A stretch of 64,000 nucleotides of DNA from Actinomadura darangshiensis (GCF_004349235.1 NZ_SMKY01000002.1:35042-99041), one strand, 5' to 3'; counted from the first letter of the stretch, positions 53,439 through 62,684 are shown. The notes: a model not told the origin generated them from the sequence alone. Translations and numbers: made by a program.

Positions 53439-54141
53439 GATGCTGAAGATCGACAAGCTCTGCGCGGGCTACGGGCGGATGCGGATCCTGCACGACGTCG
53501 ACCTGCGGCTCGGCGAGGGCGAGATCGTCGCGCTCGTCGGCGCGAACGGCGCCGGCAAGACGACCACGCTCCGGGCGGTGTGCGGGCAGCTGCGGCCGGA
53601 ATCGGGGACGATCACGTTCGCGGGGTCGCCGACGGCCGGGCGCCGCCCCGACCAGCTCGTCCGCGACGGGCTCGTGCACGTCCCCGAGGACCGGGCGCTG
53701 TTCGGCACGCTCACCGTCGAGGAGAACCTGCGGATGGGCGCCTGGACCCGCCCGGCGGCGGGGGCCGAGGCGGGGATGCGCGAGGTGTTCGAGCTGTTCC
53801 CCGTCCTCGCCGAGCGCCGCGCGCAGGTCGCGCAGACGTTCAGCGGCGGGCAGCAGCAGATGCTCGCGATCGGCCGGGCGCTGATGGCGCGGCCGAAGCT
53901 GCTCATGCTGGACGAGCCGTCGACGGGCCTGTCGCCCAAGCTGACCTGGGCGGTGCTCGACGCCGTGAGGCGGATCCGCGACACGGGCGTCGCCGTCCTG
54001 CTCGTCGAGCAGAACGCCAAGCAGGCGCTCGGCATCGCCGACCGCGCCTACGTGCTGGAGAGCGGATCGACCGTGCTGCACGGGACGGGCAGCGAGCTGG
54101 CCGGATCCGCCGAGGTCAGGAAGGCGTACCTGGGGCTGTGA
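53422..54141 (+). CDS. ABC transporter ATPase (LivF-like)
   Basis: A 239-residue ATPase with Walker A GANGAGKTTTL, an intact signature TFSGGQQQMLAIGRALM, Walker B LLMLDEPSTGLSPKL and the D-loop and H-loop (VEQN) of LivF. It supplies the intact signature that the LivG partner lacks. GTG start at 53422 or 53425 with GGAGAGGAG upstream, inside the end of the LivG gene. Confidence 0.92.
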   Translation: MVTTTEMLKIDKLCAGYGRMRILHDVDLRLGEGEIVALVGANGAGKTTTLRAVCGQLRPESGTITFAGSPTAGRRPDQLVRDGLVHVPEDRALFGTLTVEENLRMGAWTRPAAGAEAGMREVFELFPVLAERRAQVAQTFSGGQQQMLAIGRALMARPKLLMLDEPSTGLSPKLTWAVLDAVRRIRDTGVAVLLVEQNAKQALGIADRAYVLESGSTVLHGTGSELAGSAEVRKAYLGL

Positions 54142-55508
54142 TCGAGGAGCCGGTTTCATACGCACGGACGGCTACGGCCCGGCTGGGGGAATGGGCCGCC
54201 GGCCTGGACGTCGCGGACGTGCCGGCGCCGGTGCTCGACCGGCTGTCACTCGTCCTGCTCGACGCGGCCGGCGTGACGGCCCTCGGTGCCGGGCTGGACG
54301 GGATGCGCGCGATGCGGTCGTCGTGGAACGCCCCCGGCGGGCCCGCGCCGCTCATCGGCGGCGGGCGGTGCGTGTCGGTGGACGCCGCCGCCTGGCTGAA
54401 CGCGATGTCGCTCGTCTGCCTTGAGCTGGACGAGGGCAACAAGTACGCCAAGGGGCATCCGGCGGCGCACGGGTTCCCGGCCGTCCTGGCGCTGGCGTCC
54501 GAACGGGACGCCTCTGGGCGGGACACGGCCGCCGCGCTGCTCGCCGCCTACGAGGTCGCGTCCCGGTTCGGGCGGGCGTCCCGGCTGCGGCCGGGCGCGC
54601 ACCCGCACGGGAGCTGGGGCGTCGCGGGCGCCGCCGCCGGATGCGCGCGGCTGCTCGGCCTCGGCCCGGACGCGGTGGCCGCCGCGATCGACACCGGCGC
54701 CGGGCTGCCGGTCGCCGGGCACTTCGCGTCCGCGACCGGCGGGAACCCGGTGCGGGACGCGTGGATGGGCGCGTCCAACCTCTCCGGGCTGGTGGCGGCC
54801 CGGATGGCGTCCGCCGGGATCGCCCGCAACACCGGGACGGCCGCGCTCTCGCTGGGGACCCTGCTGGGCGAGTTCGACGCGTCCGAGCTGACCGGCGGGC
54901 TCGGCGAACGCTGGGACATCGCCCGCGGCTACTTCAAGCGGCACGCCTCGTGCTCGTTCACGCACCCGGCCGCCGACGCGGTGCTCGAACTGCGCCACGA
55001 CCTGGACCCCTCGCGGATCACCGGGATCCTGGTCGAGACGCACGCGCTCGGCGCAGGCCTGGCGGCCCCCGAGTGGGACAACCGGCTGTCGGCGATGTTC
55101 TCCACGCCGTTCGCCGTCGCCGCCGCCCTGCTCGACGGCGAGGTCGGGCCGCGCGCCCGGCTCGACGACCCGGCGTTGCGGGCCCTGGCGCGGCGTGTCC
55201 GGCTGGTGGAGGCGGGCGACCTGACCGCGCGTCTCCCCGACGAGCGCGCCGCCCGCGTCACCGTCGAGCTGGACGACGGCAGCGCCCGCACCCGGGAGGT
55301 GCCCAACCCGGTCGGCGACGCGGACCACCGCCCCCTGGCGGAGCAGGACGTCCTGGCGCTGCTGAAGGGATGGCTTCCCGGACGCGAGGACCTGATCGAC
55401 CGGGCGGCGGCGTTCTCCCGCGACCTGCCCGCCCTGGACCACGTCGGCGAGCGCCTCCGCGGCCTCGCCGGAGACGAGACCGACGACGAGACGAAGGAGC
55501 CGAAGTGA
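54138..55508 (+). CDS. MmgE/PrpD-family protein (copy 2)
   Basis: A 456-residue paralogue of the gene at 44846-46240 (LELDEGNKYAKGHPAAHGFPAVLALASE, GSWGVAGAAAGCARLLGLG, GYFKRHASCSFTHPAADAVLELRH, WDNRLSAMFSTPFAVAAALL). Dehydratase/decarboxylase superfamily; substrate unknown. GTG start overlaps the LivF stop as GTGA. Its place directly after the importer suggests action on the imported compound or its first product. Confidence 0.87.
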   Translation: MIEEPVSYARTATARLGEWAAGLDVADVPAPVLDRLSLVLLDAAGVTALGAGLDGMRAMRSSWNAPGGPAPLIGGGRCVSVDAAAWLNAMSLVCLELDEGNKYAKGHPAAHGFPAVLALASERDASGRDTAAALLAAYEVASRFGRASRLRPGAHPHGSWGVAGAAAGCARLLGLGPDAVAAAIDTGAGLPVAGHFASATGGNPVRDAWMGASNLSGLVAARMASAGIARNTGTAALSLGTLLGEFDASELTGGLGERWDIARGYFKRHASCSFTHPAADAVLELRHDLDPSRITGILVETHALGAGLAAPEWDNRLSAMFSTPFAVAAALLDGEVGPRARLDDPALRALARRVRLVEAGDLTARLPDERAARVTVELDDGSARTREVPNPVGDADHRPLAEQDVLALLKGWLPGREDLIDRAAAFSRDLPALDHVGERLRGLAGDETDDETKEPK

Positions 55509-56164
55509 TGCGCGCCCTGGCCGTGACGCCGATCCACCTGCCGCCGGACGAGATCCGGCGGCGGCAGGCCCGCTACGACCGGCTCGCCCCGCCAGGCCTG
55601 TCCATCGAGCTGCGGGACGTCGGCCCGTCCGCGCCCGGATCGCTGGACGACGAGGCGTCGATCCGCGCGTCCGAACGCGAGGTCGCGGCGGCGCTGGCCC
55701 GCGGCGGCGGGGAGGGCTGGGATCTCGCCTTCCCCGACTGCGTGCTCGACCCGGCCGTGCCCGACGGCCCCGCCCTTGACCAGGGCGTTCATGTCAATGG
55801 CCTGCTCAAGTTGAGTAGTATGCACCTTGCTGCGATGAATGTACGGTTCGGCGCGGTGGTGCGGAACGAGGCGATCGGCGCGGAGCTGGGCCGCCGCCTG
55901 AAGGGCTACGGCCTGGAGGCCTACGTCGCCGGGATCGCGATCCTGGAACTGCCCTTCGACGCCATCGCCGACACCGGCGCCTGGAACGCCGCCCTCGGCG
56001 AGGCCGCGGACGCGCTCGCCGCCGCCGGCGCCACCGCCGTGCTCAATGGCTGCTCGGCCGTCGACGTCGAGGACGGCCGGTTCGCGGCGCGCGTCGTCGA
56101 CCCCACGGAACTGGCCCTGCGGCTGATGCCCCTGCGGCTCATGGCGATCGGGAGGAGCGCATGA
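55508..56164 (+). CDS. Asp/Glu/hydantoin racemase-like protein
   Basis: A 218-residue protein. The fold pattern MRALAVTPIHLPPDE and two plausible catalytic Cys, FPDCVLDPAV near residue 78 and LNGCSAVDVEDG near 180, point to the hydantoin/Asp-Glu racemase superfamily; similarity is moderate. The stop-start junction is TGATG with the PrpD gene. Codons 94-114 (55787-55849) are A+T-rich with rare codons (AAT, TTG, AGT, AGT, CTT, GCT, AAT, GTA) unlike the rest of the window. Confidence 0.72.
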   Translation: MRALAVTPIHLPPDEIRRRQARYDRLAPPGLSIELRDVGPSAPGSLDDEASIRASEREVAAALARGGGEGWDLAFPDCVLDPAVPDGPALDQGVHVNGLLKLSSMHLAAMNVRFGAVVRNEAIGAELGRRLKGYGLEAYVAGIAILELPFDAIADTGAWNAALGEAADALAAAGATAVLNGCSAVDVEDGRFAARVVDPTELALRLMPLRLMAIGRSA

Positions 56165-57555
56165 CCGACGGACCCGACCTCGTCATCGCGGGCGCCGGCG
56201 GCGGGCTCGCCGGGGCGCTGCGCGCCGCCGAACTCGGCCTCAGCGTGGTCGTCGTCGAGTCCAGCGAGCACTTCCGGCGCGGCAACAACACGTCGATGTC
56301 CACGGCGATGTTCCCCGGCGCAGGCTCCCGCTGGCAGGCGTCGGAGGGGCTCTACGACTCTCCCGACCAGTTCGTCGCCGACGTCATGGCCAAGACCGGC
56401 GGAAAGGCCCACGCCCGCCTCGCCAGGACGCTCGCCGAGGTCAGCGCCCGCCTCGTGGAATGGCTCGCCGACTCGGCCGGGCTGCCGCTGTCGCTGGTGA
56501 CCGACTTCAACTACCCGGGGCACTCCGTCCCGCGGTGCCACTCCGTCCCCGGACGGCACGGCTCCAGCGTGATCGACCACCTGGCCCGGCGCGTCCGCGA
56601 GCACCCGGCCATCGACCTGCTCGTCCCCGCCAAGCTCGTGGACGTCACCACCGGTTCGGACGGCGCCGTGTGCGCGGCCGTCGTCCAGTACCCGGACGGG
56701 ACGCGGGAGGAGATCCCGACGGCCGCCGTCCTCCTCGCCACGAACGGCTTCGGCGCCGACGGCGACCTCGTGCGGCGCCACCTGCCGGAGATCGCCGGCG
56801 CGCTCTACCAGGGCAGTGACCAGTCCCGCGGCGACGCGCTCCGCATCGGCGGCGGGCTCGGCGCCGCCATCGGCTACCTGGACGCCTACCAGGGCCACGG
56901 CGCCGTCGCCGCCGGGGCGGGCACCCTCGTCGGCTGGGCCACGATCATCCACGGCGCGGTCATGGTGGACCTCGGCGGGCGCCGCTTCGGCGACGAGACC
57001 CGCGGCTACTCCGAGTACGCCGCCGAGCTGGCCGGCCGCCCGGGCGGCACCGGCTGGATCGTCCTGGACGAGACGATCCACGAGCAGTGCCGGCGGTTCA
57101 AGGACTTTCGCGACACCGTCGAGTCGGGCGTCCTCGTCTGGGCCGACGACACCGAGGGCCTCGCCAAGGCCACCGGCCTGCCCGCCGGTGCCCTCGCCGA
57201 GGAACTGGACGCCTCGGCGGCCGCGGCGCGCGGCGAACGTCCCGACGAGCACGGCCGCACCCATTGGGAGCGTCCGCTGGCCGGCCGGTACGCCGCCGTG
57301 CGCGTCGTCCCCGCCCTCTTCCACACCCAGGGCGGGCTGATCGTCGACGAGGACGCCGCCGTCGTCGACGCCGGCGGCCGTCCGATCCCCGGCCTGTACG
57401 CGGCGGGCGGCGCCGCCGCCGGGATCTCCGGCCACGGCGCCGACGGCTACCTGCCCGGCAACGGCCTGCTGCCCGCCTTCGGCCTCGCCTACCTGGCGGC
57501 GGGCGCCGCCGCCCGCCGCAAGACCACCCGCCGCACGACCACCCGCGACAACTGA
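56161..57555 (+). CDS. Fumarate reductase/succinate dehydrogenase-type flavoprotein
   Basis: A 464-residue FAD_binding_2 enzyme: LVIAGAGGGLAGALRAAELGL, NTSMSTAMFPGAG, LLATNGFGADGDLVRRHLPE, RYAAVRVVPALFHTQGGL, and the C-terminal GLYAAGGAAAGISGHGADGYLPGNGLLPAFG. Relatives reduce or oxidise C=C bonds next to carboxyl or carbonyl groups (fumarate reductase, urocanate reductase, 3-ketosteroid dehydrogenase). Overlaps the preceding gene by 4 bases. Confidence 0.88.
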   Translation: MTDGPDLVIAGAGGGLAGALRAAELGLSVVVVESSEHFRRGNNTSMSTAMFPGAGSRWQASEGLYDSPDQFVADVMAKTGGKAHARLARTLAEVSARLVEWLADSAGLPLSLVTDFNYPGHSVPRCHSVPGRHGSSVIDHLARRVREHPAIDLLVPAKLVDVTTGSDGAVCAAVVQYPDGTREEIPTAAVLLATNGFGADGDLVRRHLPEIAGALYQGSDQSRGDALRIGGGLGAAIGYLDAYQGHGAVAAGAGTLVGWATIIHGAVMVDLGGRRFGDETRGYSEYAAELAGRPGGTGWIVLDETIHEQCRRFKDFRDTVESGVLVWADDTEGLAKATGLPAGALAEELDASAAAARGERPDEHGRTHWERPLAGRYAAVRVVPALFHTQGGLIVDEDAAVVDAGGRPIPGLYAAGGAAAGISGHGADGYLPGNGLLPAFGLAYLAAGAAARRKTTRRTTTRDN

Positions 57556-57568
57556 GGAGATGTTTCGC

Positions 57569-59038
57569 ATGGCCACGACCGAGCTGCTGCTGAAGAACGT
57601 GCGGGTGGTCCGTCCCGAAGCCGCCGAGGGCACCGAGCCGGAGCTCGCGGACATCGCCGTCAACGACGGCACCATCGTCCGCGTCGCGCCCGGCCTGCCG
57701 GACGGCGACGCCGCCACCGTCATCGACGGGCGCGGACGCCTCGCCTTCCCCGGTGTCGTGGACGCCCACCAGCACTGGGGCATCTACAACGAGCTGGCCG
57801 CCGACACCCGCACCGAGAGCCGCGCCAGCGCGCAGGGCGGCGTCACCACGTCGCTCACCTACATGCGGACCGGCCAGTACTACCTGAACAAGGGCGGGCC
57901 GTACCGGGAGTTCTTCCCCGAGGTGCTGAGCGCGGCGCAGGGCAACGCCTACGTCGACTACGCCTTCCACCTGGCGCCGATGATGGCCGAGCACATCGAC
58001 GAGATCCCGTACCTCGTCGAGGAGCACGGCGTCACGTCCTTCAAGATCTTCATGTTCTACGGGAGCCACGGCCTGCACGGACGCTCGTCCAGCCAGAGCG
58101 ACTTCCTCATGACGCCGCCCGACGAGCGCTACGACGTCGCGCACTTCGAGTTCGTCATGCGCGGCATCCAGCAGGCCCGCGAGCAGCTCGCCGACTACGC
58201 GCCGCACATCTCCCTCTCGCTGCACTGCGAGACCGCCGAGATCATGACCGCCTACACCAGGATGGTCGAGCAGGACGGGTCGCTCACCGGGCTGCGCGCC
58301 TACAGCGCGTCCCGTCCGCCGCACTCCGAGGGCCTCGCCGTCACCATCGCGTCCTATCTGGCGCACGAGACGGGCCTGCCCAACATCAACCTCCTGCACC
58401 TGTCGTCCGAGAAGGCGCTGTCGGCCGCCCTCACCATGGCGGGCGCGTTCCCGCACATCGACTTCCGCCGCGAGGTCACCATCGGGCACCTCCTCGCCGA
58501 CGTCGACACCGCGCACGGCCTCGGCGGCAAGGTCAACCCGCCGCTGCGCGACCGCGCCGACGTCGAGGCGCTGTGGCGGCACGTCCTCGCCGGCGAGGTC
58601 GACTGGGTCGTCAGCGACCACGCCTGCTGCCGCGACGAGATGAAGTTCGGCGCGGACCGCGACGACATCTTCCTCGCCAAGTCCGGGTTCGGCGGCGCCG
58701 AGTACCTGCTGCCCGGACTCGTCGGCGAGGGACTCAAGCGGGGCCTGCCGCTCCAGCGCGTCGCGCAGCTGACGTCCTGGAACCCGGCCCGCCGCTACGG
58801 CCTGCTGAACAAGGGCGCCATCGCGGAGGGCTACGACGCCGACATCGCCCTGGTCGACCCCGACGTGTCCTGGACGGTCCGCGCCGCAGACTCCGAGTCC
58901 ACGCAGGAGTACACGCCTTTCGAGGGGTTCCCCATGACCGCGCGGGTCACCGACACCTTCGTCCGCGGGCAGCGCGTGTACGCCGACGGCGAGATCACCG
59001 GTGAGCCGGCCGGCCGCTACCTCCGCCGCGGCCGGTGA
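57569..59038 (+). CDS. Dihydropyrimidinase/dihydroorotase-like amidohydrolase
   Basis: A 489-residue cyclic-amidohydrolase: metal motif VVDAHQHWGIYNE near residue 63 (DxHxH), TSFKIFMFYGS with the probable carboxylated Lys near 155, a His in LSLHCETAE, LLHLSS and the catalytic Asp in VVSDHACC. The fold opens cyclic amides (hydantoins, dihydropyrimidines, allantoin). The ATG at 57569 is chosen because GAGGAG lies 9 bases upstream; an earlier ATG abuts that site. It suggests a cyclic amide or imide in this pathway. Confidence 0.87.
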   Translation: MATTELLLKNVRVVRPEAAEGTEPELADIAVNDGTIVRVAPGLPDGDAATVIDGRGRLAFPGVVDAHQHWGIYNELAADTRTESRASAQGGVTTSLTYMRTGQYYLNKGGPYREFFPEVLSAAQGNAYVDYAFHLAPMMAEHIDEIPYLVEEHGVTSFKIFMFYGSHGLHGRSSSQSDFLMTPPDERYDVAHFEFVMRGIQQAREQLADYAPHISLSLHCETAEIMTAYTRMVEQDGSLTGLRAYSASRPPHSEGLAVTIASYLAHETGLPNINLLHLSSEKALSAALTMAGAFPHIDFRREVTIGHLLADVDTAHGLGGKVNPPLRDRADVEALWRHVLAGEVDWVVSDHACCRDEMKFGADRDDIFLAKSGFGGAEYLLPGLVGEGLKRGLPLQRVAQLTSWNPARRYGLLNKGAIAEGYDADIALVDPDVSWTVRAADSESTQEYTPFEGFPMTARVTDTFVRGQRVYADGEITGEPAGRYLRRGR

Positions 59039-59054
59039 ATCCTAGGATCGACGA

Positions 59055-59834
59055 GTGACCAACCAGACCGCCACCGCCCCACCCTCGGGGGGAACCGAGG
59101 TCGCCGGGCGCGTCGCCGACGTGATGCTGCTGTTCGCCGGCGGCCCCGAATACCTCGGCGTCACCGCCATCAGCCGGGAGCTCGGCATCTCCAAGGCCGT
59201 CGTGTACCGCATCCTGCAGTCGCTGGTGTCGCGCGAGATGCTGGAGGCGGGCGCGGCGGGCTACCGGCTCGGCCCCGCCGCGCTCGCGCTCGGCGTGAGC
59301 GCGCTGCGGCGCTTCAACGTCCGCAACGCCGCCGCGCCCGTCCTGCGGCGGCTGCGGGACGAGACCGGGGAGACGACCACGCTGTCCGGCCTCGTCGGCG
59401 ACGAGCGGGTCTACCTCGACCAGTTCGAGAGCCCCCGCGAAGTCAAGATGACGGTCGAGGTCGGACGCCGGTTCCCGCTGCACGCGGGCTCCTCGGGCCG
59501 GGTCATCCTCGCGTTCCTGCCCGAGGAGCGGCGCGAGTCGGTGCTGGCCCGCCCGCTGGCGGCGCTCACCGAGCGGACCGTCACCGACGAGACCGCGCTC
59601 CGCGCCCGGCTCACCGACACGGCCCGCGACGGCGTCGGCGTCTCCCTCGGCGAACGCCAGGCCGACGCGGGCTCGGTCGCCGCGCCGCTCTTCGGCCCGG
59701 ACGGCGAGGTCCACGGCTCGATCAGCGTGTGCGGCCCCCGGCACCGCTTCACCCCCGAGGCGATCGAGCGGTACCGGACACTCGTCCGCGACGCCGCCGA
59801 GGAGATCACCCGCACCTGGACGACGCACCGGTAG
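59055..59834 (+). CDS. IclR-family regulator of the divergent catabolic cluster
   Basis: A 259-residue regulator with an HTH at about residues 17-75 (GVTAISRELGISKAVVYRILQSLVSREMLEAG) and an IclR effector domain (HAGSSGRVILAFLPEE, GVGVSLGERQADAGSVAAPLFG). GTG start 16 bases after the amidohydrolase. It ends the right-arm operon and probably binds the 18-bp motifs at 49126 and 49281. Confidence 0.9.
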   Translation: MTNQTATAPPSGGTEVAGRVADVMLLFAGGPEYLGVTAISRELGISKAVVYRILQSLVSREMLEAGAAGYRLGPAALALGVSALRRFNVRNAAAPVLRRLRDETGETTTLSGLVGDERVYLDQFESPREVKMTVEVGRRFPLHAGSSGRVILAFLPEERRESVLARPLAALTERTVTDETALRARLTDTARDGVGVSLGERQADAGSVAAPLFGPDGEVHGSISVCGPRHRFTPEAIERYRTLVRDAAEEITRTWTTHR

Positions 59835-59839
59835 CCGTT

Positions 59840-60568
59840 CTAGGCGATGCGGAAGTGCGTGGTCAGGCGCCCTTCGCCGTCCAGGAAATGGAAGGCGACG
59901 CCCGGGGGAGCGTCGTAGTCGGCGATGCCGCCCTGCTGCCCGGGCAGTACGAGCGTCGACACGACGCCCGGCGCCACGAGCAGCGGCCGTCCCGCGAAGG
60001 TCGTGGCGGCCGCCGTGTGCGCATGCCCGCAGAGGACGGCTACGACCTGCGGATGCCGTTCGATGATCTCGGCGAGCCGCTCCTCCCGGTATTGGCGGAT
60101 CTCGTCCACGTACGGGATCTGGAGCCTCACCGGCGGGTGGTGGAAGCAGACGAAGGCCGGCTTGCCGGGAGCTTCGGCGAGCCGGCTGTCGAGCCAGCCG
60201 ATGGTCTCGTCGTCCAGAAGCCCATGGTCCTTGCCCGGGACGGTCGAGTCGCACATCAGGAACCTGGCGCCCGCGATCTCGTGGGCGCTGTTGATGGGGC
60301 CGTCGTCCGGCGGCTCGTCCAGAAGCACCTCCCGGAACGGCTCGCGCACGTCGTGGTTGCCGGGGCAGGTCAGCACCGGATGGCCGGACGCGAGGACCTT
60401 CCGAGCCTGCTCGTACTCGGCGGGAAGGCCGTGGTCGACGATGTCACCGGTGACGAGGACGGCATCGAGCGGCATGCCGTTCAGCTGGTCCATGACCCGC
60501 GCCGCGCGTTCGGCCCGATGCTCGCTCTGGTCGAGGTGGGTGTCGCTGAGCTGGGCGAAAACAATCAT
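59840..60568 (-). CDS. Metallophosphoesterase (CpdA/GpdQ-like)
   Basis: A 242-residue calcineurin-like phosphoesterase with all five metal motifs: LSDTHLD, VTGDIVDHG, CPGNHDVRE, CFHHPPVRL and LCGHAHTAA. Relatives hydrolyse cyclic nucleotides or phosphodiesters. Convergent with the IclR gene (5-base gap) and divergent from the MocR gene. Confidence 0.88.
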   Translation of the reverse strand: MIVFAQLSDTHLDQSEHRAERAARVMDQLNGMPLDAVLVTGDIVDHGLPAEYEQARKVLASGHPVLTCPGNHDVREPFREVLLDEPPDDGPINSAHEIAGARFLMCDSTVPGKDHGLLDDETIGWLDSRLAEAPGKPAFVCFHHPPVRLQIPYVDEIRQYREERLAEIIERHPQVVAVLCGHAHTAAATTFAGRPLLVAPGVVSTLVLPGQQGGIADYDAPPGVAFHFLDGEGRLTTHFRIA

Positions 60569-60597
60569 GTCCGCGAATCTAGGTCCTGACCGGCCCA

Positions 60598-60609
60598 GGA
60601 TTAAGATCC
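60598..60609. promoter_or_regulatory. Small palindrome in the phosphoesterase/MocR intergenic region
   Basis: GGAT-TAAG-ATCC lies 6 bases before the MocR start in a 47-bp divergent gap. It could be part of the autoregulatory site or the -10 region; too short to be sure. Confidence 0.35.
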
Positions 60610-60615
60610 AGTCCT

Positions 60616-62100
60616 ATGCCGAAATCTTGGGCCGGTTCTGTCGACCTGCACCTGGCCGTCGACACCTCCGGCGGCCGCCGGGCGGGCCTGGAACGCGCCC
60701 TCCGCACCGCCATCGCGACGGGCCGCCTCGCCTCCGGCGCCGCACTGCCGTCGACGCGGGCCCTGTCCGCGGAACTCGGCCTCTCGCGCGGGACGGTGAG
60801 CGCCGCCTACGACCAGCTGACCGCCGAGGGCTACCTGACCGCCGTCCCCGGCTCCGGCACCCGCGTGGCCGACCTCCCCGACCCGCCGCAGGCTTCACGT
60901 GCCGACTCGGCGAGCGCGGCTTCGTGGGCGGGTTCCGCGAGCGCGGCGGCAGCGGCCCTTCCGCCTCCGGCAGCGGGCTCGCCGTCTACAGCGGAGGGGC
61001 GGGCGGAGGCCCCGCTGCATGATCTGCTGCCCGGGCGTCCCGACCTGAGCACCTTCCCGACCTCCGCATGGCTGCGCTCGACCCGCCGCGTCCTGGGGAG
61101 AGTGTCGCCCGAGGTGCATGCGCTGGGCGATCCACGCGGCCGCCCCGAGCTGCGCGAGGCGCTGGCGGGCTACCTCGGGCGGACGCGGGGCGTCCACGCC
61201 GATCCCGCGCGGATCGTCATCACCTCCGGCTACGCCCAATCTCTAGGCCTGCTGGCCTCCGTCCTGCGGGACGCGGGGACGACCTCGTTCGCGATGGAGG
61301 AGCCGGGACACCCGTTCCACCGTGCCATCGTCCGTCGCGCCGGCCTCGACATCGTCCCCCTGCCAGTGGACGACCGAGGCGCCCGGCCCGACACGCTCGA
61401 CGGGGTCGGCGCGGCCGTGCTCACCCCGGCGCACCAGTACCCGTCCGGCGCGACCCTCCACCCGGACCGTCGGCGCGCCTTCGCCACCTGGGCCCGCGAC
61501 ACCAACGGGACGATCATCGAGGACGACTACGACGGCGAGTTCCGCTATGACCGCCAGCCCGTGGGCGCACTCCAGGGGACCGCCCCGGACCACGTCGTCT
61601 ACGGAGGCACCGCGTCCAAGACCCTCGCCCCGGCGCTGCGCCTCGCCTGGACGGTGCTGCCCGCACATCTGGTCGAGCCCTTCGCCGAAGCGAAACGCCT
61701 GGCCGACGCCCACACCCAGTCGCTCGCGCAGCTCGTCCTCGCCGACCTGATCGACACCCATGCCTACGACCGCCACATCCGCGCGTCCCGCCTGCGCTAC
61801 CGCCGCCGCCGAGACCTGCTGATCGAGACGCTGCGCGCCCGCGCGCCCCACGTCCGTGTGCTGGGTGTGGCCGCCGGCCTGCACGCCCTGGTCCTGCTCC
61901 CCTCGGCCGGCCCGGACGAGAACGAGATCATGCGGCGCGCCGCGTCCCATGGCCTGGCGCTGATGCCCTTGCGAGACCATTGGCAAGACCCAGCCGGACG
62001 CCCGCAAGGATTGATAGTCGGCTACAGCACACCGGTCGGCCCCGCCTACGCACCCGCCCTAGACGCCCTGTGCACAGTCCTAGCGGGGCGTCCACCGTGA
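60616..62100 (+). CDS. MocR/PdxR-family regulator (GntR HTH + aminotransferase domain)
   Basis: A 494-residue fusion. The GntR winged helix is at about residues 10-80 (LASGAALPSTRALSAELGLSRGTVSAAYDQLTAEGYLTAV), then an Ala/Ser-rich linker (about 95-130), then a type I PLP aminotransferase-like domain with the PLP lysine in YGGTASKTLAPALRLAW. PdxR regulates pyridoxal synthesis; others regulate taurine or GABA use. No pdx gene is adjacent. The target is unknown. Confidence 0.9.
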   Translation: MPKSWAGSVDLHLAVDTSGGRRAGLERALRTAIATGRLASGAALPSTRALSAELGLSRGTVSAAYDQLTAEGYLTAVPGSGTRVADLPDPPQASRADSASAASWAGSASAAAAALPPPAAGSPSTAEGRAEAPLHDLLPGRPDLSTFPTSAWLRSTRRVLGRVSPEVHALGDPRGRPELREALAGYLGRTRGVHADPARIVITSGYAQSLGLLASVLRDAGTTSFAMEEPGHPFHRAIVRRAGLDIVPLPVDDRGARPDTLDGVGAAVLTPAHQYPSGATLHPDRRRAFATWARDTNGTIIEDDYDGEFRYDRQPVGALQGTAPDHVVYGGTASKTLAPALRLAWTVLPAHLVEPFAEAKRLADAHTQSLAQLVLADLIDTHAYDRHIRASRLRYRRRRDLLIETLRARAPHVRVLGVAAGLHALVLLPSAGPDENEIMRRAASHGLALMPLRDHWQDPAGRPQGLIVGYSTPVGPAYAPALDALCTVLAGRPP

Positions 62101-62126
62101 TCGGTCCTTGCTGGGACGATTTCCGG

Positions 62127-62684
62127 ATGTCATTCGACGAACTGGCCACTCGCCTTGCCGACTCGGCACGAGTCGCGTTCACGCAAGCGCGACGCCTGCA
62201 TCCTGGTGAGTCCTTCTACTGCTATGCGCTGTACACGGACGCGTTCGCCGCCTACATCCTGCCCACCTGCGCCTCCGAGGAGGGGCTGTGCCAGATCGCG
62301 AAGAGGTACGCGGAAAAGTCCGGCCGCACCGTGGACGAGCACGCGGCCAGCCTGCGTTGGGGCCCGGCGGACTCGCCATACCACCTGCTGGGGGAGGAGC
62401 ACTTTGCCGGTGTGCTCGGCCTCCTGGAAAGCCGAGATCTCCCGTGGCAGCACGCTGACGATGCCGTGGACGTCGAGGTCGACGGCCGTTTCGACGCCTG
62501 CTTCCGTGCGCTGGCGGCCTTGGAACAGGAGGGATTCTTCGGCCACGGCGCTGAGCGTGACCGGGTCGTCGTCAACGTGCTCCAAGGCGACCAGAGTGAT
62601 GAGAGCGTCCTGGAGAACGCCCGTCGTCTCAACCCGCCCGCCGCCGTCGCGCAACTGGAACGCGACCTGCACGTTTCCAGCTGA
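62127..62684 (+). CDS. DUF4303-like protein
   Basis: A 185-residue soluble protein resembling DUF4303 (LHPGESFYCYALYTD, LRWGPADSPYHLLGEEHF, FDACFRALAALEQEGFFG). Function unknown; the family is often associated with immunity/SMI1-like proteins, but no toxin gene is visible here. The ATG at 62127 is used; a GTG at 62098 overlapping the MocR stop would add nine residues. Confidence 0.72.
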   Translation: MSFDELATRLADSARVAFTQARRLHPGESFYCYALYTDAFAAYILPTCASEEGLCQIAKRYAEKSGRTVDEHAASLRWGPADSPYHLLGEEHFAGVLGLLESRDLPWQHADDAVDVEVDGRFDACFRALAALEQEGFFGHGAERDRVVVNVLQGDQSDESVLENARRLNPPAAVAQLERDLHVSS

